Source: an uncultured Eubacterium sp.
GTDB taxonomy: Bacteria > Bacillota > Clostridia > Lachnospirales > CAG-274
Length of the DNA: 64,000 nucleotides
Direction: 5' to 3'
Assembly: GCA_900545305.1 (NCBI GenBank)
Contig: UQYD01000008.1
Location: 4,392 to 68,391 of the forward strand
Notes under the pieces: generated by a model
What the model was told of the DNA's origin: nothing
The model's input: only the letters and a program-made list of their open reading frames with translations
Databases searched by the model: none
Shown here: positions 12,369 through 19,137 of the stretch, in pieces
How the letters are laid out: each line of letters opens with the position of its first letter
Position numbering within the stretch: the stretch's first letter is position 1
Translations under genes and position numbers: made by a program

Positions 12369-12863
12369 TTATACTTCTATATAATAAACGCAAATATCTT
12401 CGTAACTGCCGTCTTTTAACAAAAATCCCTTTGGAATTGTACCTAAAAGATTGAAACCTATTCTTTCATACAAATGTCTTGCGTGAACGTTGCTTACCAC
12501 AACTGCATTAAACTGTAATATTTTAAATCCCAATCTTCCGGCATTTGATATACAATCTTTTACCAATTTTTCACCTATGTGCAAACCTCTTGACTTTGAA
12601 GATACTGCATAGCTGGCATTGGAAATATGACCACATCTGCCAATATTGTTTGGGTGGAGAATATACATACCCAATACTGTGTTTGTTTCCTCGTCCTCTG
12701 CTACGCCACAATAGCTTTGTTGAGCAAAAAATTCCTTGCCACTTTCCTCTGTCAATCCATCAATTTGAGGAAAAGCAACACCCTCCTCAACAACTTCATT
12801 CCAAATTTCAACCATTGCCTTAATATCAGACTCTTTATATTCTCTTATTACAATATTGCCCAC
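12369..12863 (-). CDS. GNAT-family N-acetyltransferase
   Basis: 164 aa, a complete GNAT fold. An N-terminal IREYKESDIKAMVEIWNEV motif, a central strand region around SYAVSSKSRGLHIGEKLV (acetyl-CoA binding, with RGLHIG in place of the usual RGxGxG/A), and C-terminal ARHLYERIGFNLLGTIPKGF are visible. The length and pattern resemble phosphinothricin/L-amino-acid N-acetyltransferases; the substrate is unknown. The GTG start lies 7 nt after AGAGGTG. It follows csoR by 13 nt and so is co-transcribed with it, an unexplained pairing. Confidence 0.85.
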   Translation of the reverse strand: MGNIVIREYKESDIKAMVEIWNEVVEEGVAFPQIDGLTEESGKEFFAQQSYCGVAEDEETNTVLGMYILHPNNIGRCGHISNASYAVSSKSRGLHIGEKLVKDCISNAGRLGFKILQFNAVVVSNVHARHLYERIGFNLLGTIPKGFLLKDGSYEDICVYYIEV

Positions 12864-12876
12864 TCTTAAAGCACCT

Positions 12877-13152
12877 CTAATTCATATTTGCAAATCTTTC
12901 AACAGCCTTAGTGAAATTCTCAATAGTCTTGTCAGCATCGCCGTGTTCTATACCATCTCTAACACAATGCTTTATATGACCTTCAAGAACAACCTGTCCT
13001 ACCTTGTGCAAAGCAGATTTTGCTGCATTAATCTGAGAAAGAATATCCTCACAAGGCACATCTTCATCTATCATTCTATCTATTGCCTGTACCTGACCGA
13101 TTATTTTTTTCAATCGTCTATGTAAATTATCAGAGTCCATACATTGTTTCAT
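12877..13152 (-). CDS. csoR: CsoR-family copper-sensing repressor
   Basis: 91-aa all-helical repressor of the DUF156/CsoR/RcnR/FrmR family. The Cu(I) triad is in register: C34, H59 and C63, with spacings 25 and 4 as in characterised CsoR (C36-H61-C65 in Mycobacterium tuberculosis). That separates it from RcnR (Ni/Co) and FrmR. It would release DNA when Cu(I) binds. Two matching operators cover the promoter of the nearby P-type ATPase gene; none is seen at its own promoter, so it may not be autoregulated. First gene of a two-gene unit with the GNAT gene. Confidence 0.92.
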   Translation of the reverse strand: MKQCMDSDNLHRRLKKIIGQVQAIDRMIDEDVPCEDILSQINAAKSALHKVGQVVLEGHIKHCVRDGIEHGDADKTIENFTKAVERFANMN

Positions 13153-13176
13153 ATCAACACCTCCACAATTATTTAG

Positions 13177-13205
13177 ATTATAAATTGAAAAAATTAAATT
13201 GTCAA
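13177..13205 (-). promoter_or_regulatory. Promoter of csoR-GNAT
   Basis: TTGACA (13205-13200), 17-nt spacer, TATAAT (13182-13177), overlapping the end of the MATE gene. No TACCC/GGGTA dyad is present. Confidence 0.8.
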
Positions 13206-14575
13206 TTGCCTACTATTTCTTTTATTTTTATTTTCCATAGACCTAATTTATACAATACCCACAGTATTACAGCACAAATACCATTACTTACAACAACAGA
13301 GTACCACACACTCTCCTCTGCCATACCAAAAAAATGACTAAAAGTAAACAAAGTTGCAAATCTGAACACCCACAATCTCGCCGCCTCCACCAGCATTGTA
13401 ACAAGGGTATTTCCTGCCCCATTAAACAACCCTATGGTAGAATTATAAACTCCGTTTGTGAAGCACCAAAAAGCCATTATTGATAAAAAATCGGTTGCCA
13501 TAGAAATTACATTTTCATCACGAGAGAAGATTTTTACTATTCCCTCCGACATAAAATGCCTTGACATTATCATACCGGTAACAAATAAAAATACGATAGC
13601 CATATTTCTTGCAATTTGATAGCTTTTCTCTGCTCTTTTTATCTGTCTTGCCCCGACATTTTGCCCCACTATTGTTGCAACAGCTGAACCTATGGCATTT
13701 GCCGGCATTGTGATAATTCCGTTTAATTTATTTCCTATTCCATAGGCAGCCATAGCTCCGTCACCGTATACCAAAACATTTTTAGTCATAAGCAAAAAAC
13801 CAAATTGCATTGTCGAACCACCTATGGCAGTGGGTAACCCGACAGAAACTATTTTCTTTATTTTATCGGCATCAAATTTAAAATTTTTCAACACTATGTG
13901 TATTTCATTATTCTTATTAAAAAGAGAAAGCACAGCAATTATTCCACAAGGAACTTTTGCAAACATCGTTGCCAAAGCCGCTCCCCCTATTCCCCAATGA
14001 AATACCATAATCAAGAGTGGGTCCAAAAACATATTTATTATAATTCCCAACATATTCAATTTCATAGGATTGACGGTATCCCCTTGAGATTGATGAACAG
14101 CCGAAAATAAATTAATCAAAAACAAAAACGGCAAATCTGCAAGTACAATTTTCAAGTATGTAATACTGTTGTCTTTTACTGTACCCTCTGCTCCCAGCCA
14201 TTCAACGATAAATGGAGAAAAGAGTATACAAAGTATTGACGCTACAATTGAAAAAAGCATAGCACATACAAAAATCTGATTAGCCATACTTTTTGCATTT
14301 TTCTTGTCATCAGCTCCTATATGCTGACTTATAAGAATGGAGCCAGCAATCGTTATACCCTGCCCAAAATTCACAATAATATTTTGTAAAGGACTTACAA
14401 GGGAAATTGCCGCCATTTCACTTGTACCTAATTTTCCAAGCCAAAATGTATCCGTAAGATTATACATAGTTTGTATAAAATTGTTTATAACTATGGGAAT
14501 AGCCAAAGATAGAAGAGCCTTTGGAATATTTCCCGAAAGAATCAATTGTGTATTTTTTCGACCTATATTTTTCAC
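13202..14575 (-). CDS. MATE-family efflux transporter
   Basis: Na+- or H+-driven multidrug exporter of the MATE family in the inner membrane, 457 aa, with about 12 helices. Typical N-terminal motif IPIVINNFIQTMYNLTDTFWLGKLG, and repeated half-motifs such as GIGGAALATM and NVGARQIKRAEK. The GTG at 14575 is chosen: GGGAG lies 8 nt before it. An ATG 13 codons upstream has no ribosome binding site. A single gene, and its substrate cannot be told. The convergent end overlaps the -35 box of the csoR promoter. Confidence 0.92.
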   Translation of the reverse strand: MKNIGRKNTQLILSGNIPKALLSLAIPIVINNFIQTMYNLTDTFWLGKLGTSEMAAISLVSPLQNIIVNFGQGITIAGSILISQHIGADDKKNAKSMANQIFVCAMLFSIVASILCILFSPFIVEWLGAEGTVKDNSITYLKIVLADLPFLFLINLFSAVHQSQGDTVNPMKLNMLGIIINMFLDPLLIMVFHWGIGGAALATMFAKVPCGIIAVLSLFNKNNEIHIVLKNFKFDADKIKKIVSVGLPTAIGGSTMQFGFLLMTKNVLVYGDGAMAAYGIGNKLNGIITMPANAIGSAVATIVGQNVGARQIKRAEKSYQIARNMAIVFLFVTGMIMSRHFMSEGIVKIFSRDENVISMATDFLSIMAFWCFTNGVYNSTIGLFNGAGNTLVTMLVEAARLWVFRFATLFTFSHFFGMAEESVWYSVVVSNGICAVILWVLYKLGLWKIKIKEIVGN

Positions 14576-14669
14576 TTCAATCACTCCCGAAATCAGTATA
14601 TCATATATTTTCACAAAAAAATAGATTTTAAATTTTTCTATATATTTAAATTGGTAATATAGTTGTAAC

Positions 14670-14698
14670 TTGACTATAACAAGATTTTGTTTTATAAT
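14670..14698 (+). promoter_or_regulatory. Promoter of the CNNM/CorC-type gene
   Basis: TTGACT (14670-14675), 17-nt spacer, TATAAT (14693-14698), 47 nt before the TTG start. Confidence 0.75.
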
Positions 14699-14745
14699 CT
14701 AGTTTTGTAAGAGTTTGAATGTTTTTTCTTATGGAGGAATGATTT

Positions 14746-16047
14746 TTGATAGATGACATAGTCATTATACTGTGCCTTATTATTGTTAAGGGCCTTGTAA
14801 CTGCTGCTTCTACCAGTCTTACAGTCTTGGATTTAAAGAAGAACAAATATTCTTCTGACAAAAATCCGGATATGGAGAAACTGAGCAAGATTCTTCCTAA
14901 ATCTCGCCAGTATACGAATACAGCTAGTGTAATTAATGCCCTTTTTGGTATTATAATTGGTTTTATTCTCGCTTTCAGAACTTTTGGCAAAGTTCTTCAA
15001 GTGCTTTTAAGCCATCTTCCTAACATTCCTGTGGTAATCAACGAAATTATTGCTGCTATTATTATAATATTGGTAACAACATATTTTTTCGCAATGTTCA
15101 GTCTTTTACTTCCTAAGACATTTGCTAATAAGTATCCTGTTAAAATAGTTTTGAAACTTAAAGGTTTGTTAGCATTTTTCAGTGTTATATGTAGCCCTAT
15201 TGTATGGCTTGTGGATATTTCATCTGAGTTATGCTCTAAAATATTTACTAAGAAATCTGCTGAAGAAGGCATTAGTGAAGAAGAAATTCTTATGATGGTT
15301 GATGCCAGTGGCGAACAGGGTAGCATTGACGAACAGGAAAAGGAAATGATAAACAATATCTTTGATTTTGATGACAAAAATGTGGTAGATATTGCTACTC
15401 ACAGAAAAGACATTGTTGCATTGCCTATTGACGCAGAATTTGACGATATTATCAGTCTCGTAAGGGACCTTAAGTATTCTCGTATTCCTGTTTATGAAGA
15501 AGATATAGACAACATTATTGGTATTCTCCATATTAAAGATTTTATGCGTTATATTATCCTCTACGGTAAGGAGAAATTTAACCTTAAAAAACTTTTAAGA
15601 GAGCCTTATTTCGTACCTTTTACCAAAAAGACAAATGACCTTTTCAAGGAATTGCAAAGTAAAAAAATACATATGGCAGTTGTAGCCGATGAATACGGTG
15701 GCACAGCCGGTATTGTTACTATGGAAGACCTTATTGAAGAAGTTATGGGTGATATTCAAGACGAATATGACGATGAGGAAGAACCAGAAATAAAGACGGT
15801 TTCAGAAAATGTAATTAAAATCGAAGGCTCTACGGACCTTGAGGACGTAGCCGACGAATTAGAAATAGAAATGCCTGTTGACGAGTATGACACTTTAGGT
15901 GGCTTTATAATTGGTGTTTTAGATAGAATACCTGAGCCAAATGAAAAGGGTCTGAAAATCGAATACAAAGGCTATAGATTTTACGTTGACAAAGTGGAAG
16001 ACAATCGTATTGCTCAAGTAACAGTATTGAAACTTCCAAACAACTAA
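14746..16047 (+). CDS. CNNM/CorC-type membrane protein (DUF21, CBS pair, CorC_HlyC)
   Basis: 433 aa. N-terminal DUF21/CNNM membrane domain with about four helices (residues 1-150), then a CBS pair (about 200-320, with SRIPVYEEDIDNIIGILHIKDF and ADEYGGTAGIVTMEDLIEE), then a CorC_HlyC domain (about 345-430). The family is linked to Mg2+ homeostasis and was once called hemolysin C. Acidic linker DEYDDEEEPE between CBS and CorC parts. The start is TTG, 8 nt after GGAGG; the ATG nearby runs into a stop. It has its own promoter. Confidence 0.9.
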   Translation: MIDDIVIILCLIIVKGLVTAASTSLTVLDLKKNKYSSDKNPDMEKLSKILPKSRQYTNTASVINALFGIIIGFILAFRTFGKVLQVLLSHLPNIPVVINEIIAAIIIILVTTYFFAMFSLLLPKTFANKYPVKIVLKLKGLLAFFSVICSPIVWLVDISSELCSKIFTKKSAEEGISEEEILMMVDASGEQGSIDEQEKEMINNIFDFDDKNVVDIATHRKDIVALPIDAEFDDIISLVRDLKYSRIPVYEEDIDNIIGILHIKDFMRYIILYGKEKFNLKKLLREPYFVPFTKKTNDLFKELQSKKIHMAVVADEYGGTAGIVTMEDLIEEVMGDIQDEYDDEEEPEIKTVSENVIKIEGSTDLEDVADELEIEMPVDEYDTLGGFIIGVLDRIPEPNEKGLKIEYKGYRFYVDKVEDNRIAQVTVLKLPNN

Positions 16048-16067
16048 ATTTAAAAGACAACCAAATA

Positions 16068-16093
16068 GTGGGAAAGGCTTTGTCCTTTCCCAC
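16068..16093 (+). terminator. Hairpin after the CNNM/CorC-type gene
   Basis: GTGGGAAAGG, 6-nt loop, CCTTTCCCAC: perfect 10-bp stem. No T run follows, so it may be a weak terminator or an RNA-end stabiliser before rnpB. Confidence 0.55.
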
Positions 16094-16100
16094 ATCATAA

Positions 16101-16124
16101 TAAATACTTTATTTAGTATACAAG
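16101..16124. repeat. Left arm of a 24-bp inverted repeat around rnpB
   Basis: Pairs with 16451-16474 over 24 positions with a single G-U. It extends RNase P helix P1 outward; six Ts follow the right arm at 16475-16480. Confidence 0.85.
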
Positions 16125-16458
16125 TCAGGCAGACGGTCGCGCACCTTTTAGGTGTGAGGAAAGTCCGAGCTTCACAGAGCAGAGTGCCAGATAACGTCTG
16201 GTGGAGGCGACTCTAAGGATAGTGCAACAGAAATAAACCGCCTACTTTCGTAGGTAAGGGTGGAAAGGTAGCGTAAGAGACTACCGCACCTTTGGTAACA
16301 AAGGTGGCTCTGTAAACCCCACTTGAAGCAAGATTGGATAAGACATTAAGGGTTGCTCGCCCTGTCTTAGGTAGAAATCGCATGAGACTTGTGGCGACAC
16401 AGGTACGAGATAGATGACCGTCCAACGACAGAACTCGGCTTATCGCTTGGCTTGTATA
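16117..16458 (+). ncRNA. rnpB: RNase P RNA (class A)
   Basis: Catalytic RNA that trims tRNA 5' leaders. Conserved core elements: GAGGAAAGTCCGAGC (16156-16170), ACAGAAATAAACCGCC around 16228, AGATAGATGACCGTC (16409-16423) and ACAGAACTCGGCTTA (16428-16442). The first and last of these pair to form P4. The P1 arms (TACAAG and CTTGTA) continue outward far beyond the normal helix length. Confidence 0.96.
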
Positions 16459-16474
16459 TTAAATAAAGTATTTA
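16451..16474. repeat. Right arm of the 24-bp inverted repeat around rnpB
   Basis: Complement of 16101-16124; the two arms enclose the whole RNase P RNA. Confidence 0.85.
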
Positions 16475-16482
16475 TTTTTTAA

Positions 16483-16516
16483 GCCCCTAAAACACTACAG
16501 TTTTAGAGGCTTTTTT
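16483..16516 (+). terminator. Bidirectional terminator between rnpB and the amidase gene
   Basis: Arms GCCCCTAAAAC and GTTTTAGAGGC with a 6-nt loop, then six Ts. The left flank is A-rich, so it can also end the minus-strand amidase transcript. Confidence 0.9.
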
Positions 16517-16534
16517 AATTTATTCTAAATTATT

Positions 16535-18451
16535 TTAAATATTATAGAAACTACATATTACTGTTGCCATTTCAGCTCTTGTAATGTATGCTTTTGGTGA
16601 CAATTTTCCGTCATTGCCTACAAATATTTTACTTCCAACTGCCCACTTCAAACTTTCTTCTGCCCAGCTTGAAATATAATTTATATCAGCAAAAGATGAT
16701 AAATCACCTTGAGCAGTTACATCATCATTTTTGTACTTTGCGTACTTATAAAGCACTGTTGCCACCTGTTCTCTTGTCATTGGCTCATAAGGAGCAAATA
16801 AGCCATCTGTAACACCATTTACTATATCATTTTCTTCTGCCCACGCAACAGCATTGCTAAAGTATGCACTTGGGTCAACATCTTCAAATTTACTCTTTCC
16901 TTCTACAGAAGGCATACCCTCTTTGCGATACAACACTTCCATAAGCATACCCCTTGTAATATAGCTTTTAGGAGCAAACTTCCTCTTTGTTGTGCCACTA
17001 AATAATTCATTTTCATAAACTTTCTTAACTGCATTATAATACCAATCATCAACACTGACATCTATAAATGGCAGTGTATTTTCTGCCTGATTAAGTATAT
17101 TTTCAAAATACTTTTCTATTCCATTACCTATTTTTTCTGCCATTGCCTTCTGATTTTCAGCCTTAATAAGATACTGGTATTCCTTTGGATTACTCATATA
17201 TCCTGTTTCCACAAGTACGGCTGGGCAAACAGTGGTTCTTGTTAATGCCAAATTTTGCTTTTGATAGCCTGTATTGTCCATATATTCTGTCAATTTCTGA
17301 ACAAACCGGTCAGGAGTATCGTAGCTGTAGAGATTAAGTGTACCCTGTTTTTCTCCAAAGTCCTCCCACTCATTTCTGGAATTGCAGTGTACAGACACAG
17401 AAATATCAGGCATAACTGTGTTAATAATATTTGTTCTATCTCCGAGAGAAATAAATGTATCGTCTTTTCTTGTAAGAGTAACTATAGCACCTCTTTCAGT
17501 AAGGTAGTCGTACAAATATTTAACTATAGCCAAATTAACTGTCTTTTCGTAGACCTTGCCCAATCCCAATGTACCATTGTCAGTACCACCATGACCGGCA
17601 TCAAGTACTATTTTCATACCCTTTAATGACTTTTCAGGGCTTACAGTTCTGTCATTTAGCTTTATTGTAAATTTGTTACCCTCATAACCTGCCATAAACC
17701 CTACATAGTTGTCGCCCTTATTAAAGTAAAATGTGTATGTAGCCGGTGTGTTATTCTCAACACTTATTTCATTAAAGTCACTGCTGTCTGGAATTACTGC
17801 TTTGTTCTGTGTATCGTACAGTTTGACTTCAATGAAATCCTTTGCAAATTCCACATCGTATTCTGTGGACCTGTTCATATTAAAAGATATAGTGTCTTTT
17901 GCTGTTTCTATACTATTTACTGAATTTTCACCATATTTTTTGTTTACCAAATTAACTGTGTCCTTGTATACGTAACTGCCATTTGCTGTCTTGTAGTATT
18001 CATAATTTTGAGCCACAATATGCAACAATGTACCCTTTACGTAAGGCAAAATAAGGTCATCATTTGCCTCATCAGGTCTTGAACGAACTGTAGGGTGGTT
18101 TTTATTAATCTCGCCTACTAGATTTACAGTCTTAAAATTAGCATTTCCACTATTAGTCGATGACCCATTAGTTCTTGTAATTCTATAGGTCTTACTGGCT
18201 GTAGTATTTTCAAACTTAAATACATTTACCCCTTGTGCCAAAGACACGTAATAACTAAAGTAGCCTTCACTTGTAGTTTCTACTTTTTTGCCATTAATAT
18301 ATAGTGGATAGTTAGGGTCTGCTGAACCGGCTAAACTGTAACTAGATGCAGAGGTTTTCATACCGTCTTTTACATAGTTCATCTGAATATCTGCCCAAGT
18401 ATTCACACTAAACAATGACACCCCAAGAATTAAAGCGATTAATTTTTTCAT
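16535..18451 (-). CDS. Secreted N-acetylmuramoyl-L-alanine amidase with three SLH domains
   Basis: Surface enzyme that cleaves the amide bond between MurNAc and the peptide stem of peptidoglycan. 638 aa. Signal peptide MKKLIALILGVSLFSVNTWA; an N-terminal region of about 250 residues without a clear family; Amidase_3 domain (about 275-450) with zinc ligands in VLDAGHGGTDNG (near 285), a Glu after it, and VSVHCNS (near 355), plus the catalytic Glu in VLVETGYMSNP (near 415). Three S-layer homology repeats (about 460-638; FIDVSVDDWYYNAVKKV, FEDVDPSAYFSNAVAW, FADINYISSWAEESLKW) would tie it to the cell wall. Single gene. Confidence 0.93.
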   Translation of the reverse strand: MKKLIALILGVSLFSVNTWADIQMNYVKDGMKTSASSYSLAGSADPNYPLYINGKKVETTSEGYFSYYVSLAQGVNVFKFENTTASKTYRITRTNGSSTNSGNANFKTVNLVGEINKNHPTVRSRPDEANDDLILPYVKGTLLHIVAQNYEYYKTANGSYVYKDTVNLVNKKYGENSVNSIETAKDTISFNMNRSTEYDVEFAKDFIEVKLYDTQNKAVIPDSSDFNEISVENNTPATYTFYFNKGDNYVGFMAGYEGNKFTIKLNDRTVSPEKSLKGMKIVLDAGHGGTDNGTLGLGKVYEKTVNLAIVKYLYDYLTERGAIVTLTRKDDTFISLGDRTNIINTVMPDISVSVHCNSRNEWEDFGEKQGTLNLYSYDTPDRFVQKLTEYMDNTGYQKQNLALTRTTVCPAVLVETGYMSNPKEYQYLIKAENQKAMAEKIGNGIEKYFENILNQAENTLPFIDVSVDDWYYNAVKKVYENELFSGTTKRKFAPKSYITRGMLMEVLYRKEGMPSVEGKSKFEDVDPSAYFSNAVAWAEENDIVNGVTDGLFAPYEPMTREQVATVLYKYAKYKNDDVTAQGDLSSFADINYISSWAEESLKWAVGSKIFVGNDGKLSPKAYITRAEMATVICSFYNI

Positions 18452-18536
18452 TATGTACCTCCCCTTTCTTTTTCAACATCTCTCTACAACAATTATATCA
18501 ATCATAACTAGAAACTTCAACTTTCTAATGCCAAAA

Positions 18537-18592
18537 AAAAGACTTATACACATATACGAGAAATTTTATTCTCCATTGTGTATAAGTCTTTT
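18537..18592. terminator. Hairpin between the amidase gene and the toxin locus
   Basis: AAAAGACTTATACACA paired with TGTGTATAAGTCTTTT, arms of about 15 bp with A- and T-runs on each side. It can stop transcription on either strand and isolates the toxin locus from the amidase gene. Confidence 0.6.
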
Positions 18593-18596
18593 ACCA

Positions 18597-18628
18597 TTGA
18601 CATTTTTTTATAATAGTGTTAATATAAT
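18597..18628 (+). promoter_or_regulatory. Candidate promoter of the antitoxin RNA
   Basis: TTGACA (18597-18602) with a TAATAT at 17-nt spacing (18620-18625) or a TATAAT at 20-nt spacing (18623-18628). Confidence 0.5.
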
Positions 18629-18631
18629 GGT

Positions 18632-18717
18632 ACAAGGAAGTCAGCCAGAGCGATTTCCACTTAGTATTTGTTAAAAAATAACCACTAGGTTTTGGTCGGC
18701 TGAGTGGTTATTTTTTT
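18632..18717 (+). ncRNA. Candidate type I antitoxin RNA
   Basis: Inferred RNA of about 85 nt running convergently to the Hol_Tox gene and ending in the shared terminator at 18673-18717, over the toxin stop codon. It holds CCACT...TATTT (around 18657-18668), complementary to AAATAGAGTGG in the toxin leader, a layout like the par/Fst system. No expression evidence. Confidence 0.45.
18673..18717. terminator. Shared bidirectional terminator of the toxin and antitoxin
   Basis: 14-bp perfect stem (AAAAAATAACCACT and AGTGGTTATTTTTT) with T runs in both directions. The toxin TAA stop lies in one arm. Confidence 0.85.
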
Positions 18718-18785
18718 GTACCTAAAATAACGGCTACAAGAGTCCCGAAGGCTATCATTAATGATATTGCTTCATATGTACTCAT
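18708..18785 (-). CDS. Hol_Tox-family holin-like toxin, 25 aa
   Basis: A 25-residue peptide beginning MSTYEAISLMIAFGTLVAVI and ending LGTKK. This is the characteristic sequence of putative holin-like toxins (Hol_Tox; TxpA/BsrG-like), a single membrane helix with a basic end, usually the toxin of a type I toxin-antitoxin pair. AAAGGAGGTGG stands 6 nt before the ATG, an unusually strong site. Its own promoter, a leader of about 64 nt and a convergent RNA on the other strand complete the expected layout. Toxicity itself is inferred from the family. Confidence 0.85.
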   Translation of the reverse strand: MSTYEAISLMIAFGTLVAVILGTKK

Positions 18786-18855
18786 ACGCCCCACCTCCTT
18801 TATTCCTAGAATAAAAGAAGTGGAAACCACTCTATTTAACTAACTTCCGTTGGAG

Positions 18856-18884
18856 ATTATATCATATATTAATTGATTTTACAA
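18856..18884 (-). promoter_or_regulatory. Promoter of the Hol_Tox toxin gene
   Basis: TTGTAA (18884-18879), 17-nt spacer, TATAAT (18861-18856). Confidence 0.7.
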
Positions 18885-18886
18885 TT

Positions 18887-18924
18887 CAAAAGAACCTATA
18901 CCACATTCTTGTGTATAGGTTCTT
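18887..18924. terminator. Hairpin upstream of the toxin promoter
   Basis: AAAAGAACCTATAC and GTATAGGTTCTTTT: 14-bp perfect stem around an 11-nt loop. It can stop read-through from the secreted-protein operon into the toxin gene. Confidence 0.7.
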
Positions 18925-18946
18925 TTAACATATCCACAAAAAAAGA

Positions 18947-18974
18947 GCTGTCACAATCGTAACAGCTCTTTCTC
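18947..18974 (-). terminator. Terminator of the 936-aa/47-aa operon
   Basis: AAAGAGCTGT with ACAGCTCTTT around a 9-nt loop, then a T run in the minus direction, right after the 47-aa gene. Confidence 0.85.
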
Positions 18975-18978
18975 TAAA

Positions 18979-19122
18979 TTAACTATTCAACTTAGTAAAT
19001 TTATTACTTAAATTAGCACTCTTAGGTGCGATTGTTGTTGAAATGAAGTTAAGTGCATTTGTAGCATCGTCATTTAAGAAAGTATCGACTACTACAACCG
19101 GTTTACTATAAACTTTTTTCAT
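18979..19122 (-). CDS. Small peptide of 47 aa with an MKKxYxKP start
   Basis: 47 aa: MKKVYSKPVVVVDTF, then a Asn/Ala-rich middle (LNDDATNALNF) and a Ser/Thr/Lys/Asn-rich end. AGGAGG lies 8 nt before the ATG and only 15 nt separate it from the stop of the large secreted-protein gene, so the two are one operon closed by a terminator. The MKKxYxKP opening is common in short Firmicutes peptides, some of them modified-peptide precursors, but this one has no Cys and no maturation enzyme beside it. Function unknown. Confidence 0.7.
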   Translation of the reverse strand: MKKVYSKPVVVVDTFLNDDATNALNFISTTIAPKSANLSNKFTKLNS

Positions 19123-19137
19123 AATCTATACCTCCTA

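Noticed and set aside
16213..16425. 70-codon open frame on the minus strand
   Set aside because: Antisense to the RNase P RNA core.
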